Shown here: positions 45,044 through 55,544 of the stretch, piece after piece
How the letters are laid out: the number at the start of each line of letters is the position of its first letter
Position numbering within the stretch: the first letter of the stretch is position 1
DNA from: Immersiella caudata
Lineage: Eukaryota > Ascomycota > Sordariomycetes > Sordariales > Lasiosphaeriaceae
DNA: 64,000 nt
Direction: 5' to 3'
Assembly: GCA_030512335.1 (NCBI GenBank)
Contig: JAULSU010000004.1
Span: 2,294,001 to 2,358,000 of the forward strand
Notes under the pieces: model-generated
Told to the model about the DNA's origin: nothing
What the model saw: only the letters and a program-made list of their open reading frames with translations
Databases searched by the model: none
Made by a program: the position numbers and the translations under genes

Positions 45044-46415
45044 ATCTTTTCCGCATCATTTCGCTGTTGGTACGTGGTACTTTGAAGAATTGACAACTGC
45101 AGGTTATTTAGCGTTGGAAAATCGTGAATGTGGGGCCGTGAAGCCCCAGCTTTCGTATTCCACCAAAGTAAAAAGAAAATCCACAACAATCGATGACATT
45201 CCCCGCTACCAGCGAGCACCAAACCTAACCTTAGATAGGTGCATTCATAGAATTTGTCGAACCCAGTCATACGGTGACGATTCGTCCCCACCCGAGGCAA
45301 AGATCATTCTGCCGATCTGGCAACCCGCCAAAGATAAAAGGCCGTCGTTGCACGCAGTGGTGGTCTCCATGTTTCTCTCCTCATCCCAGATCTTTCTTCG
45401 AGTCCTTCTTCCGACCCTATTCCGACCACCTGCGCTTGCCTGACAGCCCAGGCGCACCGCCCCCTGATACCGCTTGTTGTTGAGAAGCCCAGCAATTGAC
45501 CTTTCTCCAGCTTTCATGTTTGCTGGGGCCGCTTCACGTCTTTTCATCGATTAAATAACGCTTTTGATCAAGCGGCGCCAGCAACAGGCTGGAGGGGGTT
45601 GATTGCTGTGCTTTTCAGTAAGGAGAGGTATGAAGGGTGGTGTACCTGGGTTGCCAGGCAGGCGCAGGTGGTCGGAAGAGGGCCATGGGGGAAGGAGGTG
45701 GGGAGGAGGAGGAGGAGGAGGAGGAGGAGGAGGAGGAGGAGGAGGAGGAGGAGGAGGTGGTGGTGGAGACAGGGTGCCGTTTGACATGTATTGCTTCTCC
45801 ACATTTATAATTCCCATGATGGGCGTTAGTGAAACCTTTGCGACTTTGAGTATACGAGCAGTTGTGATATCCTGGGCGTGAGCGGATGATGCAGGTCAAA
45901 TTCGCGGAGAATGTTCTCCGCCCAACCCGTGACAGCTGCCCACAACCGTAGCTCAGAGCTCTCCTTCCTCAAAACCCGCCGCCCCTTCCCAGCCCGCAAC
46001 ACATCCCGTCACTAAAGCCTTGAGGACTCCCGCAATCCAAGCCGCAGAACAACATCTGGCAGCAATCCACTCGGTAGTTCCAAAATTCTGACTATCAACG
46101 CAAGACGGGTCAGGCCTACAAACGAGATTTCTCATACTGCACACTCATCCACGCCCATTCGCCAAAGGCCAGTTGACGTGCGGGTTACGCAACATCTAAC
46201 AACCCGCGCAAGCAAATCAGAGCATTCCATCGATTTCCTCAAGACAGCACTTGGTGATAAGTCATGCAGCACCCTGCGTCTCAATGATGCCGGATTTAAT
46301 TCCGTGCAACTTTCGGGATACTCTTTCAAACTCTGAATGGCGCGTGGGAGTTGGAAGAGTGTGCCCCTCGTGGAGGTATTTATGTTGGTTCCTCCTCTGA
46401 GACTTGGCACGAGAC
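45044..46415. other. Intergenic with an imperfect inverted duplication and an AGG microsatellite
   Basis: No gene supported. Sequence at about 45380-45545 is imperfectly repeated in inverted orientation at about 45560-45700. The core CAGGCGCAGGTGGTCGGAA faces CCGACCACCTGCGCTTGCC. An uninterrupted (GAG)n/(GGA)n run lies at 45703-45760. Confidence 0.6.
45700..45770 (+). repeat. (AGG)n/(GGT)n microsatellite
   Basis: About 20 AGG triplets followed by GGT triplets, non-coding. Confidence 0.9.
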
Positions 46416-47744
46416 ATGAGCTCGTTGTTCAACCGCATCTCGAATCAAACTTTTATCACCATGAGTTCCTCAGAGTCTCTCATCGGAACAGCGCCTCCTC
46501 CGCCAGGAGTGACAGCCAACTTTGCCACCCCTGACTCCATGGCCAGCCGTTTGATCGCTACCGCTGCCATTTGGCCCGCTGTTGTTGTCCCCATCGACTT
46601 CCTCCGACTTTACACCAGCAGCCTTATCGTCCGAAAGTGGCATCGAGATGACACCTTCATCATCATTGCCTTGGTCAGGACTTGGTGCCCACCCACTCTA
46701 ACCCAACTCAGCCCTCCAACACCCGCCAGTTGTTCGCTCTGTCCAATTCCATCATCAGTGGATTGCGTATGTGCCCTCGATCACGCCCAAAAGACATCCG
46801 AGCCAGCTAACGTCAACCATGCAGAAACGCGCAGCGGCGTCGGTCGCCACATTTGGGACGTCCCCACGACTGACTTGGCTCACTTCATGTAGGCATCTTT
46901 CCCTCCCCTTGGTATCCCACCCCGCATTTGCTAACGGCACACAGCTCTGTTCCATTGGCGGCTCCCTAATCTATAACCTCGCCTCCCTCTTCATCAAAGT
47001 CTCGCTGCTCTCCTTGTTCCTCCGCCTCTCCGAAGGCCGCATCCTCTACCTTCTCATACTCATTGCCCTTGGCTACACCGTTGCCAACGCCTTCATCTGG
47101 GCGTATTTGTGCAAGCCGATGGCTATGCCTCGGGATTTCACCACACAGGAAGTTGTATGGATCCGTATCCACCCTTTGAAGCGAGCGTCGCGTTGAATGC
47201 GAGGACCGATGTTTTAACTCTTGGAGTTGCTGTTTGGGTCGTGTGGGAGTGGAGAGTGGGCGTGATGCAGCAGACAGGCGTGGGGTTGATGATGATCGCC
47301 GGGGCGTTGTGAGTACAGTCTTGTGGCCAACGTGACAAAAACTGACACCTGAGGTAGCTTATGTGTGGTGAGCATCTTGCGTCTGGCGGTGTTGCTTAGA
47401 GGTGATGGAACGGGGGATGCCACTTGGGAGTATACGACTAATTTGATCTGGATGTAAGCATTTCTAAGCTTGTGAGTGTCATCCAGGGTACCGACATGTT
47501 GTTGGACAGCCTTTGCGAGATGTATACCGGGATCATCTGCGCTTGTCTGCCGTGCTTCCGTGCCTTAACCAAGCATTTCTTCCCCAACTGGATCATCTTT
47601 CGGGATGATTTTGAGGAGCAGCTGGCCTCGCGTGCCAAGCTCTTCAGCAACGGGAACACGAGAGGCTCGGGAAGTGTGCGGCGGGAGAGCCACGAGAGCC
47701 CCGTCGAAGAGGTCAAGGCCGATGTTCGAGACCATGCCAAATAG
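46416..47744 (+). pseudogene. Rhodopsin-domain integral membrane protein (PTH11/SAT4-like), probably frameshifted
   Basis: Multi-exon. The N-terminus SMASRLIATAAIWPAVVVPI is joined over two short introns (46675-46730 and about 46768-46823) to LFALSNSIISGLQ/TRSGVGRHIWD. Next come SLIYNLASLFIKVSLLSLFL, RILYLLILIALGYTVANAF, the loop CMDPYPPFEAS, and, after introns near 47310 and 47455, VVSILRLAVLLRG and MYTGIICACLPCFRAL, then a polar tail. This is the seven-helix fungal rhodopsin-like family (PF20684). At two places, after HFM and before GSCMDP, one base must be supplied to stay in frame. These may be true deletions or assembly errors. A live copy would be a plasma-membrane receptor-like protein. 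Confidence 0.7.
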
Positions 47745-47849
47745 GTGTAAGCCGGTTGTCTCCAAGATGGAAGGAGTCAGATGTGGGGGCCTTGGTACAA
47801 TCTTAGGACCCAGATGAACCGTTGCAAGCTCGCGGCCGGTGATAGCCAG

Positions 47850-49763
47850 TTAGATAAGTTCAATGTCGATGAACAGACTCTTCTCGCTCTTTTCGCCATC
47901 CATGGAACCCTGAACATAGGCTGGCCCAACAAGACGATACCTGGAGCCGCCGTTTGAGTCCCTCCGGATAATGAATGGAACATGCGCCCCGGCGAGCAGA
48001 ACAACACAGTCTCCCGGCTCCATCGTCTTGGGTCCCAGACCGGGGCAACCGTTGTCATCAGCAAACGCCCGCCGCTGGTAGATCTTCCAGGGGCGCCGGT
48101 ATTCCCATGTCTGCGCGATGACCCAAGCGTCTGCAGCTTCACCGTCCAAGTCTGCAGGAGGCGGATGCCTACCCGTGAGAATCTCATACTGTTCTTCAAA
48201 GACCACCGTGTCTTCGGCTGTTGGGCGTCTGATGAGCCCAACATCTGCGATTGGAATCCTCCACAGGTTCCTAAGCGTCATCGCCTGTTGGGCGGCATCC
48301 TTCCCTTTATGCCCAAGAGATCTAGCCACAATATCTTTGAGTTCTCCAAGCCATTCTCTGCAGTCGTTGAGAAAACTCGGAGTAAAGGGGAGCGCAGTAA
48401 ACTCTCGTCCGACCTCAACAGCACGCCCGATGATGATACCAGGCAAGCAGGCGACCGGATCTCCGCAAAGGGCGCCCCTGATACGAGAGCGCGAAGCCCA
48501 CTCAGTCCACGTTGCGCCGTTGCTCGCATTGTATTGCTGTTTCGTATCACTGGTCAAGGATACCTCGCCGATGCCTGGTACACGGTGCAAGGTCCAGTCG
48601 GGAACCCATGAAGGGCGTCCATCAGGAGAGAGGTCAGTCCCTTGGCAAAAGCTAAGTACGTCTGGACCGTGTTCCTCAAGCAGCGCCCTAGCAACAGAGG
48701 AGAGAACCGTGTCCAGTGTCGTGTTGGGCGAGTAGTCCACCAGAATCTTCTGTCTGTCTCCCAAGCGTACAAGCCCCAAAAGCCCATAAATTCTGTCCCT
48801 CGGGTCTGTGGCTTGGATGGCATTCTCCGAACCGTTGCCGAAGGTTGTCCAGGTGATGGTCTCCATGAGAGACATGCCGCCATCTCCTCTCCCAACAGGT
48901 ACGGCGCTCTCAGCCAGGCATCTTTTGTATGCGTCAGGTGAAACTGCGAGGTGCAAGACGTTGGGATAGATGTCGCCCAGTATAACATAAAGTCGTCGAT
49001 GTTCCGGGGCGGTGCTGGGGTAGAGAATCATCCACTCAAAAGCCTGGAGACATTGTTCCACGTCATCCCAGGTAGCAGATACCTGGGGATTCTCGGTGCA
49101 AAGAACCGTTGCATGTTGGGCCAACACCACCTCCTGGATGACCCAAACGCGCCTCCACCAGGCCCGCTGGCGGAAGAATCGCCAGATGGCTTCAAAGTCG
49201 AACCCCGTCTGCAGTCGAGTGGTCCCAGTGATGGCGTAGTCTCTGACTGTCTTGACAAAGGCTTCAATCCTCTCACCGCCGTCGTTTGGTTGATTGCGCA
49301 CCTGTTCACGGAAATGGATACCCAGCTGTTGGATCGCGCGGAGCGCTCCGCCGTCTGGCTCAGGTCCCAACCAAATCAGCACATTTTCTGCCTGGCTGTA
49401 GATGCGCGCCATCAGCGGAACCTGCGAGTTCTTCTCCAAAGTGTCGCATTGGTTGATGCACAGGGCGTCAATCCAGATATGTCCCGTGAAACCTTGACGT
49501 CGAAGGCGGCTGAGTGCGCTGTGGAGGTTTTTGGTCACTTTGACTGAGTAGCCATCGATGACAACACTTGGTTTGTCAGCTGGGTCACCCCAGACGTAAG
49601 ATAGCGCCGTAAATCTTTGTTCGGAGTCGAGAGACACCGGGGTCAACTTCAGCGACCATGCTGGACATTCATCAAGCATGCTGTCGGAAGCCGCGGACTC
49701 GACGGAGAGGAGGCGAATTTCGTTTATCTCGGGCTGAAGAGGGCGGTAGGGGTAGGCTGCCAT
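47850..49763 (-). CDS. HET-domain protein, intact
   Basis: Single exon, 637 residues, starting at ATG 49763. The HET domain spans about residues 45-250: FTALSYVWGD, LHSALSRLRRQGFTGHIWID with ALCINQ directly after, IYSQAENVLIWLG and RRVWVIQEVVLA. The second conserved region DPRDRIYGLLGLV and the long C-terminal part (GRPSWVPDWTLHR, LWRIPIADVGL, GDCVVLLAGAHVPFIIR) are complete and free of stops. Proteins of this class switch on incompatibility cell death when a partner or allele mismatch is sensed. It is the best-preserved HET gene in the window and is divergent to the Zn2Cys6-ankyrin gene 830 bases away. Confidence 0.92.
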   Translation of the reverse strand: MAAYPYRPLQPEINEIRLLSVESAASDSMLDECPAWSLKLTPVSLDSEQRFTALSYVWGDPADKPSVVIDGYSVKVTKNLHSALSRLRRQGFTGHIWIDALCINQCDTLEKNSQVPLMARIYSQAENVLIWLGPEPDGGALRAIQQLGIHFREQVRNQPNDGGERIEAFVKTVRDYAITGTTRLQTGFDFEAIWRFFRQRAWWRRVWVIQEVVLAQHATVLCTENPQVSATWDDVEQCLQAFEWMILYPSTAPEHRRLYVILGDIYPNVLHLAVSPDAYKRCLAESAVPVGRGDGGMSLMETITWTTFGNGSENAIQATDPRDRIYGLLGLVRLGDRQKILVDYSPNTTLDTVLSSVARALLEEHGPDVLSFCQGTDLSPDGRPSWVPDWTLHRVPGIGEVSLTSDTKQQYNASNGATWTEWASRSRIRGALCGDPVACLPGIIIGRAVEVGREFTALPFTPSFLNDCREWLGELKDIVARSLGHKGKDAAQQAMTLRNLWRIPIADVGLIRRPTAEDTVVFEEQYEILTGRHPPPADLDGEAADAWVIAQTWEYRRPWKIYQRRAFADDNGCPGLGPKTMEPGDCVVLLAGAHVPFIIRRDSNGGSRYRLVGPAYVQGSMDGEKSEKSLFIDIELI

Positions 49764-50595
49764 GGCTTTCGGCTCTCATCAGGCACGTCCAATGTGGAGT
49801 CTTGAACTCATCATCTCCAATCTTCACTCGCAGGATCGACTGTGCCCAAATGGCGGGCAAGACAGCGTGGAAGTGGGTCTGGCCCGCCCCACTTGTCATC
49901 TGGCCAACCAATCGCCCTGCCCTTCCCCTGGACTCTTCAAATGGGGAAAGAACTGGACGACAAGTGATGGAGGTCATCCATTTCTTCCCAGTCCCGAATT
50001 CTCAACCTTCAACGTTTCTGCCCTGTGAGCCGCCTCCAAAGCGATGAGAGTGCCCCTGAGTGCCTTGCACGCCTGACTGTACTCAACTGGTTCAGCCGTC
50101 AGCGGCGTGGCGACAGGCCACCCCGGTTCTATTTCCAATTAGCGATACCTCGGTCGATACTGCCAATCCACGGTGGAGCCTCAGTTGACCTGCCTTTTTG
50201 TGTAACTTGTACAGCGAAGGCTTGGCTAGGCGCAAAATTTGACTTGCATCTCGTCAGCACCAACGAATGCTGCGAGTTAGAACCGGGATCTACATGGCAA
50301 TAGTGCGATGAGGGGCGCCGGGCTCAAGGTGCGATGAATTGCGACCGCTGGAGGTGCGATGAAGTGCGGGGGGAACATGTGCGATGGACTGCGCGTCAGG
50401 ATGATTGGGTCGGCGTTCCAATCATGCACGAGCCTGCAGAACGTCGGAGTCCCATTTCTTGGCAGCGCCGATAAGTTCTGGCCAACCATATATTCACGCC
50501 CTTCCCACCAGGTAACTGAATATCGCTGGCCCCATCAGACCAAATTATTAGGGCGTAGCAGCAGTTTCCACCTCACCGTTTCGAAATAGCGGACC
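49764..50595. other. Divergent intergenic region
   Basis: Holds the promoters of the HET gene (left) and the Zn2Cys6-ankyrin gene (right). Around 50300-50400 the text GTGCGATGAA/GTGCGATGGA recurs four times. No coding signal. Confidence 0.5.
50305..50390 (+). repeat. GTGCGATG short direct repeats in a promoter region
   Basis: GTGCGATGA(A/G) or GTGCGATGGA occurs at about 50304, 50330, 50352 and 50380. The spacing is irregular (about 22-28 bases). It may be a binding-site cluster or remains of a minisatellite. Confidence 0.55.
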
Positions 50596-52564
50596 ATGAA
50601 CAGCCAGCATCCCAGGCAGACCCAGCGCAAGCGGGGGAAGCTGAGTCTGAGCAAGTGTGAGTTTTGTCGAAAAGACAAACAAAAGGTACTGGAATACAAC
50701 CCACAAGTCTTTGGTTGAGGGATCCCCGGGCGCTGACAAGAGAGAAGTGCCAACCTGTCCCCCGTGTCTGGCCTCAGAAATGCCAGCGGTGCGAGAGCAA
50801 GGATTTCCCATGCAGTCCAAATACCAAGAAGAGGACGCGAGTTCTAGACGCCGCAAGTTCGAATCCCGGTTCTCGACCTCAGAGGCCATCAGACCACGGG
50901 AACCGGGACTCCAGACTAGGCCAGAGAACCCCAACTCAGGACGTTGCTTTCGATGACGGCTCGTACCCTAGCCTCACCACGCTGTAAGCTTTCCTCTGCT
51001 GGGTTCCTTCGCGTGATATTTCCCGCTTACCACTGCTAGGTCGAATGCCGTGAGCTTATACAAAATTTTCCAGCGGGGAGCTTTCAGAGCCGAAAAGCAG
51101 TTTCAGGACCTGGCTCGCATCGCCGAAGATTTCGACGAGATTGAGGACCAAAACGATCACATACACGACGCTGCCAGGAAGCTGAGAGCCCGGCTGCTTG
51201 ACATTCTTTCAGCTCGTCTTCAAAAGCTTTCATCCCCGGAACTGGATGGGAACCCGTCGGCATTGGAGCCATTGGTCATCAACATGCTCATCAAGGGTCT
51301 GTTGGAGAACTTTCTTCCCATCGGGACTCACAGGTACAGCTCTAGAGCATCGGAGGGAAGTCAAACGAGGCCTGAGATTGCTGGCTTGACAATCGACGTG
51401 ATGGAAGCCAGGGGCGAAGCGGGGTCTGCTTTGCTGATGCACGACGAGAGCCTCGAAGAGCTGTCACGATCTGGAGTAGCCCCCCCAACCGCTGAGCAGC
51501 TCATCGAAGTATGCTGGCGATTGCAGGATGGGTTTGCAGGCATCATACGGAGTCTCGAACGGCGACTTGGGCTGGATAAATCACTGGACGTGCTGCTCGA
51601 TTGGAACCATCGCTTCTTCGTTTTTGACAACTCCTACTGGACCAGGCTTGTCGACACACCATAGTACTGGAGACAGCAAGACTGTCTCGGATCCACCGTT
51701 TTGCACTCAATTATTGAGCATATTGGCTCTTGTTGCAACGGCGCCATCACCCAGGTTGGGTCGACCGCCCGCGCTCGACTCCTGACCAACATCGCCACGG
51801 AAAACTTCTCCGCTCCTCGACCAAGAGACAATTACAACCGAACTCCGCTTCACATCGCTGCACAGTGGAACGTAGTCGATGTCGCCAAAGCTTTGCTGGA
51901 AGCCGGGATAGACCCCGACCAACAAACCTGTTCCCGAAGGACAGCGCTCCATTACGCATCTTCTCTTGGACACATCGATATATGCCAGCTTTTGTTGGAG
52001 AATGGAGCCGACATGAATGCCCAAACGAAAGGCGGCAATTCAGCCTTGATGGTGGCGCTTCTCCGGCCGGACGACACGTACAAAGTCTTTTTGGGACATG
52101 GAAAAATGGACCTCAACATCAGGAATCGCCAGGGCGACACCGCTCTTCACTTGGCTGCCCTTCAAGGCAACCTCGCAGCCGTGAAGGACATTTTGCCGTT
52201 GTGCGGTGAAGCTGTCAACAGACAAAACGATGCAGGCGAAACGCCACTTATCCTTGCGGTGCAGTCAGGTGAGAAGGGTGAGGCGACGAAGACGGTGAAG
52301 GCTCTTTTAGAGTTAACTGAAGTCGACCCAGCCATTCCGGACGAGAGCGGCATGGTCGCCTTGCACCATGCGACAATCTGGGGCAACTTGGAAGTCTGCA
52401 AGCTCCTTGGTTTGCGGATGGACGGGGGGCTCTTTTTGGAGTTGGATGGGGGGAGGAGAGCATCGCATTTGGCGAGGGAGAAGGGACACGAGGATATCGC
52501 CGCCATGCTCTGGACCTTGGAGGCACGCATGCTACCGTCTCTCGGCTCGCTACTCCCTCCCTGA
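50596..52564 (+). pseudogene. Zn2Cys6 - ankyrin protein gene split by one TAG
   Basis: Exons 50596-50685, 50748-50983 and 51040-52564. Splicing builds a canonical binuclear zinc cluster: CEFCRKDKQK then CQPVPRVWPQKCQRCESKDF and PC (C-x2-C-x6-C spacing, twice). A helical middle part (KLRARLLDILSARLQKL, GIIRSLERRLGLDKSLD) follows. At 51662 a TAG interrupts, and the same frame then goes on for 300 codons with YWRQQDCLGSTVLHSIIEH and about seven ankyrin repeats (NRTPLHIAAQWNVVDVAKAL, TALHYASSLGHIDICQLLL). The TAG stands where Gln (CAG) would fit. Without it this is one 615-residue fungal Zn2Cys6-ankyrin protein. With it only the zinc-finger half is made. Confidence 0.8.
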
Positions 52565-52944
52565 AGGCCCAAACGGGGCAACGGCATGAACAATGAATTC
52601 TTCATCGACGCTACCCAAGCCCCCTATATTATTGATCTGCAAACTCACATCAGACCTTCAGCCCACACGGCCATGTAGGTTGCTAGATAGTCATCTCCTT
52701 GCTACGCAGATTCGTATTCCGCGCCCACTACCAAGTGTTCCGGCATGGGCCAAGACCTCAAAAGGAGCTGGTTTAGGATACCTGATTATCCTGACCACTT
52801 TTGGTACGCTTTTCTACAGCACCGCTATGTTAGTCTGCACTCTAGGTAACTTGATCGCTATCGCTTTTGAATCTACTTCGCCCCATCCCCTTCGTCGAAT
52901 TCCCTATACTCGCCAAGTTTTGACCAACCGCGCCCACATCTCTC
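52565..52944. other. Spacer with a lectin-like coding scrap
   Basis: Convergent 3' region. On the minus strand 52754-52709 encodes GP...TW.WARNTN (with a TAG inside), closely matching 56196-56151. See the finding on this motif. No gene. Confidence 0.5.
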
Positions 52945-54101
52945 TTAGGCTGCAGGCAAAACCCCAACAGCCTCCCAAGCATTCGTTACCTGTTTCTTGA
53001 GCTCTGCAGGGGTATGGCGGATCGTGGCCGTGGCAAAGTCGGCGAAAGTAGCGTTTTTCCCGACGCGCTGCTCATCCGTCATGGCCGCGAACCAGATTCT
53101 CCCTAGCGTCTCCCACGTGGGATGACCAATGGCTACCGCAGCGAGATAGAAGGCGTGATTTGGGATGCCAGAGTTATGGTGAACGCCATAATCATCACCG
53201 CCACCTAGCTCGTTGTACTCGTTCATGCGCCACGGCTGGGAATAGTTTTGCGGGTTCTTCATGCTGCGGAGGCCATTGGCGAAGGGGTAGTTCATTCCGC
53301 TGCCCACGGTCCAGTTGGCTGTCTTGGGGTTGCGCTGCTTGAGCTTCCAGTGCTTGATCATGGTGCCGAAGCAGTCGGCTAGAGATTCGTTCAGGGCTCC
53401 CGGCTGTTTGGAATATTCGAGATTGATTGTGCGGTGGATTACTTTGCCAAAGTCATACCAGTAAGCGCCCAAATTTCTTTGCTGTTAAACGAGATGAGGG
53501 ACTACTCACCAGCGTGAGTGCACTCGTGGCCTACGATGTCAAGCACCCTTGCCATGTTGGCATCCTCATTGGAGGAATCTGCCCAGGTGGTAACACCAAA
53601 GGCGACACAACCCCTCCGTGAGTCTGCTTCCTCGTCGAACATGGCATTTCCCTCGTCGCCCCAGTGAATGAATCCGTTGGGAGGCCAGTAGCTTCTCTTC
53701 TTTCCTCCTCTCCAGTCGAAACATTCGTCATAGAAATTATAGACATCCTGCAGCCTCTCAGCGAGGAACTTTGCCGTCTTGAGGATCTCCTCGGTCATCC
53801 TAGGCCAGTTAGACGTTTCCCGCGGCAGTTTGGTCCCCCTTTCAACCGCTATGGTGAACTCGTTGCACACCGCAGCGGGTGTGGCGGCGAACATCGCCTT
53901 GTCGACGACCAAATAGCTGTTCTCCCCGCTCAGGAACTCCGGGGTTTGGAGGTTGGCGTTGAATACTTTGAACTTGGCGTTTTTGTTGGCTTTGGCAACG
54001 TCGATGGAACTAGGTTCGACGACGTCGGGGCCTGCCGCCTGCCATTCGGATGCATGGACGGCAGAGGCGTCTGGGGCTACCATTTTGCACAAGCACACCA
54101 T
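52945..54101 (-). CDS. Thermolysin-like (M4) metalloprotease, protealysin type
   Basis: Two exons, 54101-53510 and 53441-52945, joined across GTGAGT...AAAG so that THA/VIHRTINLEYS is in frame; 362 residues. The zinc site is HECTH (His192, Glu193, His196) plus Glu216 in ALNESLADCFG, the M4 signature. The C-terminal half has DDYGVHHNSGIPNHAFYLAA, with the catalytic His of M4 enzymes. The N-terminus MVCLCKMVAP is a short Cys-containing segment like protealysin propeptides, and there is no signal peptide. Protealysins are mostly bacterial and act inside cells, so acquisition from bacteria is a reasonable inference. The target is unknown. Confidence 0.88.
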
Positions 54102-54663
54102 GGCTGCAACTGTCAACCGGTGATGTCTGGAGACGAGAAACTGGGAAGATGGGTGCTCGAAGAACAAGCAGTGATACTTGGTGTTCTCTGCAGCCGAGGG
54201 TGCGTTTTTAATGCACGAATGGCGGCTGGGCTGCCCTGGGTCCACACGTTCATTCACCCCTCAGGGTGGCACCTGCCAGGCTGCCGTTGCTGCGACAAAT
54301 ATCTGCATGTGTCGATTGGCTGGCACTGGACAAACTCTTTTGCCCAAAAAACTTTGGTGCCCAAATGTGTACTTTTCAGGACGGGTACTCCCATTCGACG
54401 ACTGTCTTGCTTTGCGCCGCGCTACCGTCCATGTATCTGCACGACAAACGAAAGACAGTCAGACAAGCCGGCAACGACACAAGCCGACTGCAAGAACGAT
54501 AAGACACCCGGAATCCAATTGCTGCACCTGTGGTCACTCTGCCCAAACTGAAAGTACATGAATGCGGTAATCGTGTCTCTTGCCGAACCCGTGCCTCCTC
54601 CGGCCAGTCTCCCCCCCCCCTTCCACTGGCACGATCTCAGCCCAACGCAGCATCGAACATCGC
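54102..54663. other. Spacer, nothing recognised
   Basis: Between two minus-strand metalloprotease genes. It contains a C10 homopolymer near 54610 and the likely promoter of the M4 gene. No coding signal supported. Confidence 0.45.
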
Positions 54664-55544
54664 CTAATTCTGCTGAAGTGGCTTCGCCACATAGTCCGTG
54701 ATCGGGACTTTGTTAATCAGGTGGCCGTTCTCCATCTTGTAGAACTCCAGGACATCCTTCTTGTCAAGCTCGTTGATGACAACGTCATCATCATAACTCA
54801 TGACAGAATGCCGGTTGTCACCACCGATTTGATGAGCAAACTGCTCCCTCTTCTGGCCAGCCGGCGCGCCCGCCTTCTGGTCGTTGGCAAATTCATGCCT
54901 CAGACCAATAACGTGGCCGAGTTCGTGCAGAATGGTGTTCTTGAGGAGTTTTCTCCAGTACGGGTCGGTAAGCGAGTTGTTGAAGATGAGAACATCCTTG
55001 ACTTCGTTGGGAAAGAAGGCTCGCGCTAGAGTTCTGTCGTTATCCTTTTCCTCGTAGTACCTCACGAGGAAGTTGGCCTCGGCCTTGTTGGAGGTTGGTG
55101 AGATGGTGACTCCGAATGAGAGGGCGTTCCAGTCGTCGGCCGCCTCCTTGAAGGATGACTTGGCATGCCTGTTGGTAGGGTTAGTGGCTGGTTGGTGCTC
55201 ATCATCCAGAGAGAGACGCACTTGAAATCGTCATCAGTGAAGCCGTCCTTGACAACAAAATACAGGAGCTTTGTCGATGGAACCCATCGAGGAATGAGCG
55301 CCTGCGTCCCAATCTTGATCTTCGGGCGATTCCGACCTCCGGAGGATGGGGCTTCCGGTGGATAGCCAAAGGTGAGCATCACCCCTTCTTGGGTGGCGCA
55401 TGGATAGCCTCGTTTACCTTGAGGGATAGCAGACATCTTGTCGTCGATAGGGGCCTGATCCGCTTCGTTTCTGTTGTCAGTAATTTCGGTGCCACACCAA
55501 TCTTGGTGTCTTCCCTTTTTCTCTTGGTGGTGCTCTGAACTCAT
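54664..55544 (-). CDS. Metzincin-type metalloprotease (astacin-like motif)
   Basis: Two exons, 55544-55222 and 55168-54664 (intron GTGCGT...AACAG), 275 residues. The zinc site is HELGHVIGLRHE (His189, Glu190, three His and a final Glu as in astacins). The Met-turn is SVMSYDDD. Residues 1-65 are polar and carry no signal peptide. The mid-part KIKIGTQALIPRWVPSTKLL, FKEAADDWNAL fits the core beta-sheet and the helix before the zinc site of this fold. It should be an intracellular or unconventionally secreted endopeptidase. It lies next to the M4 protease on the same strand, which is suggestive but not evidence of joint action. Confidence 0.82.

Noticed and set aside
50845..50880. TTCGAATCCCGG text resembling a tRNA T arm
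   Set aside because: It lies inside the Zn2Cys6 exon and the rest of a tRNA cloverleaf is missing.
53664..54551. 295-codon plus-strand open frame opposite the M4 protease
   Set aside because: It is the shadow of the protease gene, whose zinc motif, intron and family text are unambiguous on the minus strand.
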